From Pelomonas sp051857475 (lineage in GTDB: Bacteria > Pseudomonadota > Gammaproteobacteria > Burkholderiales > Burkholderiaceae_C): DNA of 64,000 bases. The notes below the pieces were generated by a model. The model was given only the letters and a program-made list of their open reading frames with translations. It ran no database searches and was not told the origin of the DNA. A program made the position numbers and the translations under genes. Shown piece by piece: positions 1 to 7,177 of this stretch. How positions within the stretch are numbered: position 1 is the first letter of the stretch; each line of letters begins with the position of its first letter. The DNA is taken from the NCBI RefSeq assembly GCF_051857475.1, contig NZ_JBPZGZ010000003.1:682001-746000 (forward strand). Direction: 5' to 3'.

Positions 1-1257
1 GTTGACGAGCTCGGCGGTCAGGTCGACGTTGCTTTCTTCCAGGGCGCCGGACTGCAGCGCACCCATATTGCCGTCACCCGGCACGCCGACGACAGCGTCG
101 CCCGAAGCGACGGTGCGGATCCAGACGTTGCCGCCCATGGTCTGCAGGCCCTGCGGGTTGCGGAAGCTGGCCAGTTCTACCTGGCCGGCGGGCTTGCTCT
201 GGCCGTTGGAATAGCGGGCCTGGACGATGCCGTCGTTGGCGACCTGGATGCCGGTCAACTGGCCCGGCGCATAGCCGTCCTGGGTCAGGTTGGTCACGGC
301 GAAGCTGCTGCCGTTCTCGCTGGCCTTGGTCAGGTCGAGCTGGATGCCGGTGATGCCCAGCGTCGGGTTGCCGCGCGCGCTGGTGCCGGCAGGCACGGGC
401 ATGGGAATGGTGCCGGGCGGCGTCGTCGCGCTGCCGGCGATGCCGGACGGTGCGCCGCCGGTGGGCGGGAAGGTGATGGTGGTGTAGGGCGTCGTCGGGT
501 TGCCGTTGGCATCCAGCACGATGCCGTTGCCGGAAGCATCGGTATCGAAGGGCGTGCCGTTGGCGGTCGCGTAGACGTTCCAGACGTCGTTGGGAGGCAC
601 GGCGCCGCTGGGGTCGGCAGCGCGCTGGAAGTAGAAGGTCACGGCGACGTCCTGGCCCTTGGCGTCATAGACGGTCATGGAGGTCGCGTTGTTGTAGGTC
701 GTGCTGTCCTTCAGGTCCATGCCGGTGCCGGTACCGGCAGCGGGCGCCGTCATCTTCAGGCGGGAGTCGAGGTTGAACTCCATGTTGACCTTGGTGGTCA
801 CGGCCGGCGGGATGCCGCCGGTGGGCAGGGACAGCGGCTGGGCGGTGCCGGGCTGGATGACGCCGGCGCCATTGGCGGGGTAGCCCATCAGCTTGAGGCC
901 ATCGTTGTTGACGATGAAGCCGTCCTTGCTGACCTTGAACTGGCCGTTGCGGGTGTAGCGCGTCGGATTGACGCCGTCGCTGACCTGAAAGAAGCCACCG
1001 CCGTTGATGGCGAGGTCCATCGGGTTTTCGGTCGTGGTGATGTTGCCTTGCGTGAACTGCTGGGCGACCGACTGCAGCGAGGTGCCGATACCGACCTGGT
1101 TCTGGCCGGCGCCGTTCAGCGCGGCGGCGTAGACGTCGGAGAACTCGGCCCGCGAACTCTTGGCGCCATAGGTGCCGGAATTGGCGATGTTGTTGCCGAT
1201 GACGTCCAGGTTCTTGGAAGCGGCATTGAGCCCGGAGAGGCCTTGCTGGAAGCTCAT
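1..1257 (-). CDS. flgE: Flagellar hook protein FlgE, 3' end beyond the window
   Basis: Builds the flagellar hook, the curved joint between rod and filament, and is exported by the flagellar type III system. The N-terminus MSFQQGLSGLNAASKNLDVI, followed by GNNIANSGTYGAKSSRAEFSD, is the conserved rod/hook signature. NPMDLAINGGGFFQVSDG and TRNGQFKVSKDGFIV are hallmark hook-core motifs. 419 codons are visible with no stop; the C-terminal D0 helix lies to the left of position 1. It is the fourth gene of a leftward flgB-C-D-E operon, 30 bp after flgD. Identity is secure; the full length is not visible. Confidence 0.96.
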   Translation of the reverse strand, partial: MSFQQGLSGLNAASKNLDVIGNNIANSGTYGAKSSRAEFSDVYAAALNGAGQNQVGIGTSLQSVAQQFTQGNITTTENPMDLAINGGGFFQVSDGVNPTRYTRNGQFKVSKDGFIVNNDGLKLMGYPANGAGVIQPGTAQPLSLPTGGIPPAVTTKVNMEFNLDSRLKMTAPAAGTGTGMDLKDSTTYNNATSMTVYDAKGQDVAVTFYFQRAADPSGAVPPNDVWNVYATANGTPFDTDASGNGIVLDANGNPTTPYTTITFPPTGGAPSGIAGSATTPPGTIPMPVPAGTSARGNPTLGITGIQLDLTKASENGSSFAVTNLTQDGYAPGQLTGIQVANDGIVQARYSNGQSKPAGQVELASFRNPQGLQTMGGNVWIRTVASGDAVVGVPGDGNMGALQSGALEESNVDLTAELVN

Positions 1258-1287
1258 GGGGAGTCCTTGCTGTCGTGCGGGTGGTGA

Positions 1288-1932
1288 TCAGTTGACCGAG
1301 GAGACGGCCGTGTAGTCCACGGGGCCGAGATGTTCGAGATTGAGCTTGAGGCTGCCGTTCTCGCTGTAGACGGCGTCCACCTTGTCGTGGGTGTAGAGGG
1401 TGGACGTGACGGCCTTGGCGCCGTTGGTGGCGGTGATGCGGTACTTCAGTTCGGCACCGTTGGTCGCCTTGTTGGTGGCATCCCAGGAGAAGGTCTGGCG
1501 GCCGGAGCCCTGGGCGCCCAGCTGCTGGGTGTCGATGACGTTGCCGGCCGGGCCGAGGATCTCCAGCTTGACGGCCTGGGCCGCGCCGTCGAGCTCGTAG
1601 CTGGCCTCGGCGGCACCGTTTTCCACCATCAGCTTGTCGCTGGGCACGCTGACCTCGCGGCCCACCAGGGAGATGGACTGCAGGGCCTGCATCTGGCCGA
1701 GCTGGCTGCCCAGGCCCTTGATGCTGGTGTCCAGCGTCGACAGGCTGGTGACCTGCTGGATCTGCGCCATCTGGCTCGTCACCTGGGCGTTGTCCATGGG
1801 GTTGAGCGGATCCTGGTTGTTCATCTGCGCGACGAGCAGCTTCAGGAAGCGGTCCTGGGTTTCGGCCGCGTTCTTGGCCGAGGTGGTCGGCGTCTGCGTG
1901 GTGCTGCTGCCGTTGAGTGCTGTGACGTCCAT
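1288..1932 (-). CDS. flgD: Flagellar hook assembly (capping) protein FlgD
   Basis: FlgD is the scaffold that caps the growing hook and helps add FlgE subunits. The 214-residue product has the N-terminal export and assembly motif QDRFLKLLVAQMNNQDPLNP followed by MDNAQVTSQMAQIQQVT, diagnostic for the family. The FlgD Ig-like/tudor part follows, with GREVSVPSDKLMV and an ILGPAGNVIDTQQLG strand. The start ATG at 1932 has an AAGG ribosome site a few bases upstream. It lies between flgC (16 bp gap) and flgE in the same leftward operon, the classic order. Confidence 0.97.
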   Translation of the reverse strand: MDVTALNGSSTTQTPTTSAKNAAETQDRFLKLLVAQMNNQDPLNPMDNAQVTSQMAQIQQVTSLSTLDTSIKGLGSQLGQMQALQSISLVGREVSVPSDKLMVENGAAEASYELDGAAQAVKLEILGPAGNVIDTQQLGAQGSGRQTFSWDATNKATNGAELKYRITATNGAKAVTSTLYTHDKVDAVYSENGSLKLNLEHLGPVDYTAVSSVN

Positions 1933-1948
1933 GGTGTGCCTTCAGCGG

Positions 1949-2365
1949 TCAGGACTGGCCGAGTTGCAGGGTCTTGAGCAGCAGGCTCTTGGCCGTGCTC
2001 ATGACTTCGATGTTGTTCTGGTAGGAGCGCGAGGCCGAGATCATGTTGACCATCTCTTCCACCGGGTTCACGTTGGAATAGGTCACATAGCCGTCGGCGT
2101 CGGCCTGCGGGTGCTTGGGGTCGTGCACGCGGCGGCCTGGGGTCTGGTCCTCGGTCACATTGGTCACGCGCACGCCGGCGTTGCCGCTGTCGTTGCCGGC
2201 GCCCATCAGCTGGGTCTGGAAGACGACCTGGCGTGCCTTGTAGGCCTGGCCGTCCGGGCCGGCCACGGTGTCGGCGTTGGCCAGGTTGCTGGCCACCACA
2301 TTGAGGCGCTGGCTTTGCGCGCTGACCGCGCTGCCCGACACGTTGAAGATCTGGAACATCGACAT
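1949..2365 (-). CDS. flgC: Flagellar basal-body rod protein FlgC
   Basis: Proximal rod subunit of the flagellar basal body. The 138-residue product is normal in length for FlgC. It begins MSMFQIFNVSGSAVSAQSQR and has the rod-protein motif NVVASNLANADTVAG. The C-terminal helix NPVEEMVNMISASRSYQNNI plus EVMSTAKSLLLKTLQLGQ is typical of FlgC. The start at 2365 has a strong GGGAGGA ribosome site. flgB lies 14 bp upstream and flgD 16 bp downstream on the same strand. Confidence 0.98.
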   Translation of the reverse strand: MSMFQIFNVSGSAVSAQSQRLNVVASNLANADTVAGPDGQAYKARQVVFQTQLMGAGNDSGNAGVRVTNVTEDQTPGRRVHDPKHPQADADGYVTYSNVNPVEEMVNMISASRSYQNNIEVMSTAKSLLLKTLQLGQS

Positions 2366-2379
2366 GGCTCAGTCCTCCC

Positions 2380-2793
2380 TCAGCTTTGGTTGTAGGACTT
2401 CATGGCGTCCAGCGTCGTGCGCACCGAGCCGTTGATGAAACGCAGCGTGGCCTCGTACTTCACCGAGTTGTCGGCGAAGCTGGCGCGCTCGCGGTCCATG
2501 TCGACGCCGTTGCTGTCCAGGCTGGTCTGGGACTGCAGCGCATATTCCTTGCCGCTCTCGCCGCGCGCGCCGGCCAGCGGGGCGATGTGGCCACGCTGGG
2601 TGGTCTGCAGGGCGCCGTTGGTGGCGACCTCGCCGGTGGCCTCGCGCAGCGCCTTGGCGAAATTGATGTCGCGGGCCTGGTAGCCCGGCGTGTCGGCATT
2701 GGCGATGTTGCTGGCGAGCAGGCGCTGGCGCTCCGCCCGCAGCGTGAGCGCCTGGGTCTGGAAGTTCAGCGTGTCGGTGAGTCGGTTCAACAT
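2380..2793 (-). CDS. flgB: Flagellar basal-body rod protein FlgB
   Basis: Most membrane-proximal rod subunit. The 137-residue product starts MLNRLTDTLNFQTQALTLRA and carries the rod signature LLASNIANADTPGYQARDIN. The C-terminus with KYEATLRFINGSVRTTLDAM matches the family. A longer frame upstream exists, but the ATG at 2793 is chosen because an AGAGG ribosome site precedes it and the family starts here. It is the first gene of the leftward flgBCDE operon, divergent from flgA. The 158 bp between flgB and flgA should hold both promoters; I could not recognise a convincing sigma-28 or sigma-54 element there. Confidence 0.97.
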   Translation of the reverse strand: MLNRLTDTLNFQTQALTLRAERQRLLASNIANADTPGYQARDINFAKALREATGEVATNGALQTTQRGHIAPLAGARGESGKEYALQSQTSLDSNGVDMDRERASFADNSVKYEATLRFINGSVRTTLDAMKSYNQS

Positions 2794-2951
2794 CTGGGGG
2801 CCTCTTTCGAGGGAGCTTTCTGGCCGAAGGGCCGGGATGGCTCTTGCGCAAATTGTCTGAAGCAGGCCCGAAAACATGAGCGGGATTAGCGGGGCCAAAG
2901 CCGTTCAATTCCGACCTAGAGCGGACGACTCCCTTCTCTAGAGTGCTGCCC

Positions 2952-3647
2952 ATGCTCCGTGCCACCCTGCTCCTCGGCTGCCTGCTTGCCGCCCTGCCCG
3001 GGCGGGCGCAGACCGTGCTCGATCCAGCCCTGCTGGAACGGGTTCGCGTGCTGGCCGAGACTGCCGCCCGTGCGGCGGCTCCCCCGAATACCCGCGTCGC
3101 CGTCGAGATCGGCGCCCTCGACGCCCGGCTGCGCCTGGCGCCCTGCCAGCAGATCCAACCCTATCTGCCTCCCGGCATGGCCGTCTGGGGCAAAAGCCGC
3201 ATCGGCCTGCGCTGCACCGATGGCGTCGCACGCTGGAATGTGACGCTGCCGGTGCGCGTCGCCGTATACGGCCGGGCCGTCGTCGCCAACGGGCCTCTGC
3301 CGGCCGGCGTGAATTTGTCTCAAGAACAACTGGCCCTGGCCGATATCGACATCGCTGCCGAGCCGGGCGCCGTGTTCACCGACCCTGCGTTGTTGATCGG
3401 GCGCACGCTCGCGCGGCCGCTGAGCGCCTCCGAGGCCGTCAGAGCGCCGGTGCTGAAGTCGCGCCAGTGGTTTGCTGCCGGAGAGACCGTCCAGGTTCGG
3501 GCCGTGGGTGAGGGATTTGCCGTTGCCTCCGAGGCCCAGGCCCTGTCGGCCGGCGTCGAGGGCCAGGAGGTCAGGGTGAGGTTCGAAAGTGGCCGCGTCG
3601 TCAGCGGCCGGGCGGTCGGCGAGCGCCGGGTGGATGTGCTGTTGTGA
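2952..3647 (+). CDS. flgA: Flagellar P-ring assembly chaperone FlgA
   Basis: Periplasmic chaperone needed to assemble the P ring of FlgI. The start ATG at 2952 gives 231 residues with a signal peptide (MLRATLLLGCLLAALPGRAQ). A GTG nine bases earlier is the alternative. The C-terminal half is the SAF-like domain with LPAGVNLSQEQLALADIDI and RTLARPLSASEAVRAPVL. Family features also include DARLRLAPCQQIQPYLPPG near residue 60. It is divergent from flgB and upstream of flgM and flgN, the usual Burkholderiales order. Confidence 0.93.
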   Translation: MLRATLLLGCLLAALPGRAQTVLDPALLERVRVLAETAARAAAPPNTRVAVEIGALDARLRLAPCQQIQPYLPPGMAVWGKSRIGLRCTDGVARWNVTLPVRVAVYGRAVVANGPLPAGVNLSQEQLALADIDIAAEPGAVFTDPALLIGRTLARPLSASEAVRAPVLKSRQWFAAGETVQVRAVGEGFAVASEAQALSAGVEGQEVRVRFESGRVVSGRAVGERRVDVLL

Positions 3648-3699
3648 GCAAACTGCCACGAATCGCTACAACTGGCTGGAAAAACCCGCCAGTTCCCGC

Positions 3700-3725
3700 T
3701 CAAGTTCCTAGGCTGGGGGCCGATA
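3700..3725 (+). promoter_or_regulatory. Sigma-28 (FliA) promoter of flgM-flgN
   Basis: TCAAGTTC at 3700-3707, exactly 11 bases, then GCCGATA at 3719-3725. The enteric FliA consensus is TAAAGTTT-N11-GCCGATAA, so the -35 matches 6 of 8 and the -10 matches all 7 bases compared. It lies 60 bp before the flgM start, the expected place for late expression of the anti-sigma factor. Confidence 0.85.
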
Positions 3726-3785
3726 CAGGGGGAAACTCCCCTGCAATGCCCTCTGCGGGGCCCGCCCCGCACCCTGGAGAAGCTC

Positions 3786-4118
3786 ATGAAGATCGGTAAC
3801 AGCCCTGACGGCACCGCCAGCCCGCCCAAGGCCGAGCGTCCCGCCTCGCGCAAGCCCGAGGCCGCCAGCACGACCGACATCGTCCGTCAGACCGCCCAGG
3901 CCGCCACCTCGTCGCCCAGCGCCCAGGTCGCCATTTCCAATACGGCCAAGATCGCCGCCGCCCAGGGCAATGACGATGGCAGCTTCGACGCCGCCAAGGT
4001 CGCCCGCATCTCCAAGGCCATCAGTGAGGGTAAGTTCACGGTCAACGCGAACGCCATCGCGGACAAGCTGGTCTCGAATGCGCAAGAATTGCTGGACAGC
4101 CGCGTCAATAAACACTGA
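3786..4118 (+). CDS. flgM: Negative regulator of flagellin synthesis FlgM (anti-sigma-28)
   Basis: FlgM binds sigma-28 (FliA) and blocks late flagellar transcription until it is exported through the finished hook. The 110-residue product starts MKIGNSPDG and has a low-complexity N-terminus. The C-terminal sigma-binding region has FDAAKVARISKAISEGKFTV followed by NANAIADKLVSNAQELL, typical of FlgM. A good sigma-28 promoter lies 60 bp upstream, so FlgM is probably made under control of the factor it inhibits. flgN follows after 3 bp. Confidence 0.96.
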   Translation: MKIGNSPDGTASPPKAERPASRKPEAASTTDIVRQTAQAATSSPSAQVAISNTAKIAAAQGNDDGSFDAAKVARISKAISEGKFTVNANAIADKLVSNAQELLDSRVNKH

Positions 4119-4121
4119 AAC

Positions 4122-4511
4122 ATGACCGCCACCGCTTCGTCTCCTCTCAGCGCCGAACTCGAACAGCCCCTGCTGGCTGTCGAAGCCGCGCTGAACCAGC
4201 TTGGCGATGCGCTGGCTCGCCGTGATGCGGCGGCCATCGAGCAGCATGCGGCCGAGTTGCATCAGCATCTGGCCAAGGCGGTGCAGAGCTTCAGCGAAGC
4301 CGCCCGCAACGGCAGCGTGCCCAGCGCGCTGCGCAACCGCCTGGTGCGCGCCGGTGGCCTGCTGGCCGCCCAGCGCGAGGCCCTGGCCCGTGGCAATGCA
4401 TCCCTGGATCGAGCCCTGGACGTGCTGATTCCCAGCGAACCGACCGGCCTGTATGGCGCCGGCGGCAAGGCCGAGCGCCGCAGCGTCGGCGGCGGCAGCT
4501 ACCAGGCCTGA
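4122..4511 (+). CDS. flgN: Flagellar protein FlgN, export chaperone
   Basis: FlgN is the cytoplasmic chaperone of the hook-filament junction proteins FlgK and FlgL. The 129-residue product is mostly helical, with long Ala/Leu/Gln-rich amphipathic stretches (ELEQPLLAVEAALNQLGDAL, QREALARGNASLDRALDVL). These fit FlgN, though the family is weakly conserved. The call rests mainly on length, helical character and its position 3 bp after flgM. A strong terminator follows 18 bp after the stop. Confidence 0.88.
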   Translation: MTATASSPLSAELEQPLLAVEAALNQLGDALARRDAAAIEQHAAELHQHLAKAVQSFSEAARNGSVPSALRNRLVRAGGLLAAQREALARGNASLDRALDVLIPSEPTGLYGAGGKAERRSVGGGSYQA

Positions 4512-4528
4512 TAGCGCCCCGATTCGAG

Positions 4529-4553
4529 AAAGCCACCCGCGGGGTGGCTTTTT
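4529..4553 (+). terminator. Rho-independent terminator after flgN
   Basis: Perfect hairpin agccaccc (4531-4538) / gggtggct (4542-4549) with a 3-base loop, extended by A-T pairs and followed by a T run at 4549-4553. It ends the flgM-flgN transcript. The leftward SDR gene ends at 4560, so the hairpin may act in both directions. Confidence 0.9.
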
Positions 4554-4559
4554 CATTTC

Positions 4560-5333
4560 TCAGTTGCGGCCGGCCATGACGCCGCCGTCCACATCCCACA
4601 CCGCGCCGGTCACCCAGCCCGCCTGCTCCGACAGCAGGAAGCCGATGACGCTGGCGACATCCTGCGGCTGGCCCACACGGCCCAGGGGGTGGAAGGCGTC
4701 AAAGCTGCGCAGCGTCGGCTCGATCTGGTCCTTGGCGATGAAGCCCTCGTAGATCGGCGTGGCCACGACGGCCGGTGCCACCGCGTTGACGCGGATGCGG
4801 TGCGGCGCCAGCTCCATCGCCAGATGCTGGGTCAGCGCGTGCAGACCGGCCTTGGCCATGGAATAGGCCGACGACGGCGTCGCCGCAATGGCCTGCCTTG
4901 CCCACATCGAGCCGATGTTGACGATGGCGCCCGGGCGCTGTGCCTCCACCCACAGCCGGGCGACGGCCTGGGTCAGAAAGAAACTGGCGCGGTTGAGGTC
5001 GTGGTAGGCGTCGTAGTCGGACGGTTCGTGTGCCAGGAAGGGCTTGGGTACGAACACGCCGGCCGCGTTGACCAACAGGTCGACGTCCCGGTGCGGCCCA
5101 TGCAGCGCAGCGGTGACAGCAGCGAAGCCCTCGGGCGTCGTGATGTCCGCCGCAATCGTCGCCAGCCGGCTGGGTGCGCTTGCCGCGCCGGCCAGCGCCT
5201 GCAGCTTGGCGGCGCTGCGGCCGACCGCCACCACGTGGGCGCCCTGGTCCAGCAAATCGGCAGCGACTTGCGCACCGATGCCGCCGCCACCACCGATGAC
5301 GAGTACCTTGTGGCCATGGAAGTTCTGGGTCAT
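4560..5333 (-). CDS. SDR family NAD(P)-dependent oxidoreductase
   Basis: Classical short-chain dehydrogenase of 257 residues; the substrate is unknown. Visible features are the Rossmann motif GGGGGIG (14-20), NAAG (89-92), catalytic Ser142 in IGSM, and Tyr157/Lys161 in YSMAK. The C-terminal half has the usual RVNAVAPAVVATPIY and DVASVIGFLLSEQAGWVTGA segments. A strong AAGGAG ribosome site precedes the ATG at 5333. A TetR-type palindrome lies just upstream and is shared with the tetR gene at 5463-6047, so expression is very probably repressed by that TetR and induced by some small molecule. Confidence 0.93.
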   Translation of the reverse strand: MTQNFHGHKVLVIGGGGGIGAQVAADLLDQGAHVVAVGRSAAKLQALAGAASAPSRLATIAADITTPEGFAAVTAALHGPHRDVDLLVNAAGVFVPKPFLAHEPSDYDAYHDLNRASFFLTQAVARLWVEAQRPGAIVNIGSMWARQAIAATPSSAYSMAKAGLHALTQHLAMELAPHRIRVNAVAPAVVATPIYEGFIAKDQIEPTLRSFDAFHPLGRVGQPQDVASVIGFLLSEQAGWVTGAVWDVDGGVMAGRN

Positions 5334-5350
5334 GAAAATCTCCTTTGACT

Positions 5351-5368
5351 ACCTATCAATTGGTAGGT
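5351..5368. promoter_or_regulatory. TetR operator upstream of the SDR gene
   Basis: acctatcaattggtaggt is a near-perfect 18-bp palindrome with one mismatched pair. It ends 18 bp before the SDR start codon and just upstream of the ribosome site. Its core matches the perfect palindrome at 6080-6095 before tetR, so both are read as binding sites of the same repressor. Confidence 0.82.
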
Positions 5369-5462
5369 TTTGTGAGCGGAGCTTGCCCGTGGCTGCACCC
5401 CCGCTCACGCGGGTGCCGGGTGGAATCCTTCAGTGAAGCCTGCGGCGCCGACCGGCGTCAGT

Positions 5463-6047
5463 TCAGCGCCAGCAGAGATCGAGCATGGCCATGCCGACAG
5501 CGGTCGGCCCCTGGCCGTCGGCCAGGCCGCGGCCGACGACCATGGCGCCTTCCAGCGCGCACAGATAGGCGCGGGCCAGCGCCTCCGGCTGGGCTTGTGG
5601 GTTCAGCGCACCTTCGCGGCGGCCCAGGTCGAAGCTGTCACGCAGCCAGCGCAGGTTGATGTCGAAGAAGCGCGTCACCTCGTCTCGCACCGTTTCGGGC
5701 AGGTCGTGCGCCTCGGCCCCGAGCATGCCGCAGACACACAGGCGCCGCTCGCGGGCGAAGGTGCGATCGAACAACTCGGCATAGGCCGCCAGCCGCTCGC
5801 GGGCGTGCGCGTGGCGACCATCGATGCGCAGCAATTCCTCGCGGAAGCGGTGCGTGTAGCGCTGCACGACCATGGCGGCCAGATCGCCCTTGGTGGGAAA
5901 GTGGTGGTGGACGCTGGGCTTCTTGATGCCGACCTGCTGGGCCACGTCGTCATAGGAAAAGCCGTTGTAGCCCTGCAGTTGCAGCAGGCTCTCGGCGACG
6001 TCGACGACGCGTTCCGCGGTGGGGCTGAGTTCGGAGAAGTGCTTCAT
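5463..6047 (-). CDS. TetR/AcrR family transcriptional regulator
   Basis: Dimeric repressor of 194 residues. The N-terminal helix-turn-helix spans about residues 10-58, with VAESLLQLQGYNGFSYDDVA then QQVGIKKPSVHHHFPTKGDL, the classic TetR pattern. The C-terminal ligand domain resembles the TetR_C subfamily with CVCGMLGAEAHDLPETVRDE. It is transcribed in the same direction as the SDR gene 129 bp downstream. Palindromic operators lie before both genes, implying autoregulation plus control of the dehydrogenase. The ligand cannot be guessed. Confidence 0.94.
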   Translation of the reverse strand: MKHFSELSPTAERVVDVAESLLQLQGYNGFSYDDVAQQVGIKKPSVHHHFPTKGDLAAMVVQRYTHRFREELLRIDGRHAHARERLAAYAELFDRTFARERRLCVCGMLGAEAHDLPETVRDEVTRFFDINLRWLRDSFDLGRREGALNPQAQPEALARAYLCALEGAMVVGRGLADGQGPTAVGMAMLDLCWR

Positions 6048-6079
6048 GGCACGGGGGCTGAGTCGATGGCGCTAGTTTG

Positions 6080-6103
6080 CCTACCAATTGGTAGGTTTGT
6101 CAA
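6080..6103 (-). promoter_or_regulatory. tetR promoter with embedded TetR operator
   Basis: Perfect 16-bp palindrome cctaccaattggtagg at 6080-6095, 32 bp before the tetR start. On the minus strand it follows directly a consensus -35 hexamer TTGACA (6103-6098). A repressor here would sit between -35 and -10 and block RNA polymerase. No clear -10 hexamer is visible (GCAAAC at 17-bp spacing). Confidence 0.8.
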
Positions 6104-6115
6104 TCGGCAAAAGAA

Positions 6116-6136
6116 AAGCGACCCCAAGGGTCGCTT
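6116..6136 (-). terminator. Terminator after the DUF4148 gene
   Basis: Perfect 9-bp stem aagcgaccc (6116-6124) / gggtcgctt (6128-6136) with a CAA loop. Read leftward it is followed by TTTTCTTTT, so it is oriented to end the 6157-6525 transcript before the tetR promoter. Confidence 0.87.
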
Positions 6137-6156
6137 GTCATGGTGCGAGGCGCCGC

Positions 6157-6525
6157 TTACTTGGCAGCCAGGGCCGTGGCACGGCGGGCGACCGGAGCCG
6201 GGAAGTCGCCCAGTTCGCGGGCGGCGTTCTCACCGTGGTCGGCAGCCAGGGCGGCGGCGGTTTCGGTGCGCAGTTCCGTCGGCTTGACCGTCAGGATAGC
6301 CTGGCGGGGCAGCTTGACCGTTGCGACGGCCGAGCGCTTGGCGGCGACGGGGACGGTTGCTTCGACGCCCTTTTCGCCTTGCAGGGCGGCCAGTTCACCG
6401 CTGTTGCGGGCGGCGACCAGGTCGGCGATGACGGCTTCGCGGGTGGTTTGGGCAGAGGCGGCGCCGGCGGCGATCAGCAGGGCGGCGGCAGCAAAAGTGT
6501 TCAGGGCGGTAGACAGCTTGCTCAT
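6157..6525 (-). CDS. DUF4148 domain-containing secreted protein
   Basis: Small exported protein of 122 residues with a clear signal peptide (MSKLSTALNTFAAAALLIAA then GAASAQ). Next comes TTREAVIADLVAARNSGELA, resembling the DUF4148 signature of many Burkholderiales periplasmic proteins. The rest is Ala-rich and low in complexity. No function is known for this family. The start at 6525 is chosen over an upstream in-frame ATG because AAGGAAA lies at ribosome-site distance and the signal peptide begins here. It is a single gene with its own terminator at 6116-6136. Confidence 0.85.
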   Translation of the reverse strand: MSKLSTALNTFAAAALLIAAGAASAQTTREAVIADLVAARNSGELAALQGEKGVEATVPVAAKRSAVATVKLPRQAILTVKPTELRTETAAALAADHGENAARELGDFPAPVARRATALAAK

Positions 6526-6723
6526 GATGATTTCCTTCAAGTTCCGTGGCGGGTTGTGCCGCCTGGTTTGCTTGGGCATCGCGACCGCGGTGTCCATGGC
6601 TTGAACTGTAGGCATCACCCCTCAGTAGAAACACCAGTGCCGCAGCAATGCGTCGTTCGAAAATTGAAAACAATCATCGACGACAAATTGCTGTCGTGCT
6701 GAAAACAGGTTGAATTCGCTGGC

Positions 6724-7155
6724 TCAGCGGGTAGCGGCCTGGCGCACCTTGTCCAGATAGACATGGCCGTCGGGCGGCATCCCGCTGCGCTGCGAGGCCC
6801 AGATCATTTCGCCCAGCGCCTCCATGGCCACGTGGTGGGCCTCGTGCCGGGAGTTGCGCTTGGCGGACAGCAGGTCGACGGCCTGGCGGATGCCCGAGGG
6901 CTGGTCGATGGCGTGCTGCTCGGTGATCGTCAGGTGCATGGACAGATGCAGGAAGGGGTTGGTGCGGCCTTCCTCGACCGTGTAGACCTTCTCCAGCGCC
7001 GCTGCCTCGTCGGACAGGTCTTCGTGGTACTCGGGGTGTTCGGCAATCCAGTCCGCGGCGATCGCTTCCATCGGGATCAGCGGCGCGCCGTCGCGCCATT
7101 TGCGGTAGGTGGCACAGAAGAAGCGCCGGACTTCGAGCTGGGAGGGAGCGAACAT
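6724..7155 (-). CDS. DUF1841 family protein
   Basis: Conserved cytoplasmic protein of 143 residues with no known activity. Family marks are MFAPSQLEVRRFFCATYRKW, PLIPMEAIAADWIAEHPEYH, NPFLHLSMHLTITEQHAIDQ and HEAHHVAMEALGEMIWASQR. The His-rich pattern HLSMHL...EQHAID...HEAHHVAME suggests metal binding, which is inference only. The start ATG at 7155 matches the family N-terminus. It follows the sirtuin gene by 22 bp on the same strand, so it may be the last gene of the omp-kefF-kefC-sirtuin run. Confidence 0.9.
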   Translation of the reverse strand: MFAPSQLEVRRFFCATYRKWRDGAPLIPMEAIAADWIAEHPEYHEDLSDEAAALEKVYTVEEGRTNPFLHLSMHLTITEQHAIDQPSGIRQAVDLLSAKRNSRHEAHHVAMEALGEMIWASQRSGMPPDGHVYLDKVRQAATR

Positions 7156-7177
7156 GGGGCGATTGTCGCCGCCGCCC

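Noticed and set aside
2794..2951. Sigma-54 or sigma-28 promoters in the flgB-flgA divergent gap.
   Set aside because: TGGC and TTGC pieces occur (around 2837-2848) but at the wrong spacing, and no GCCGATA-like box was found.
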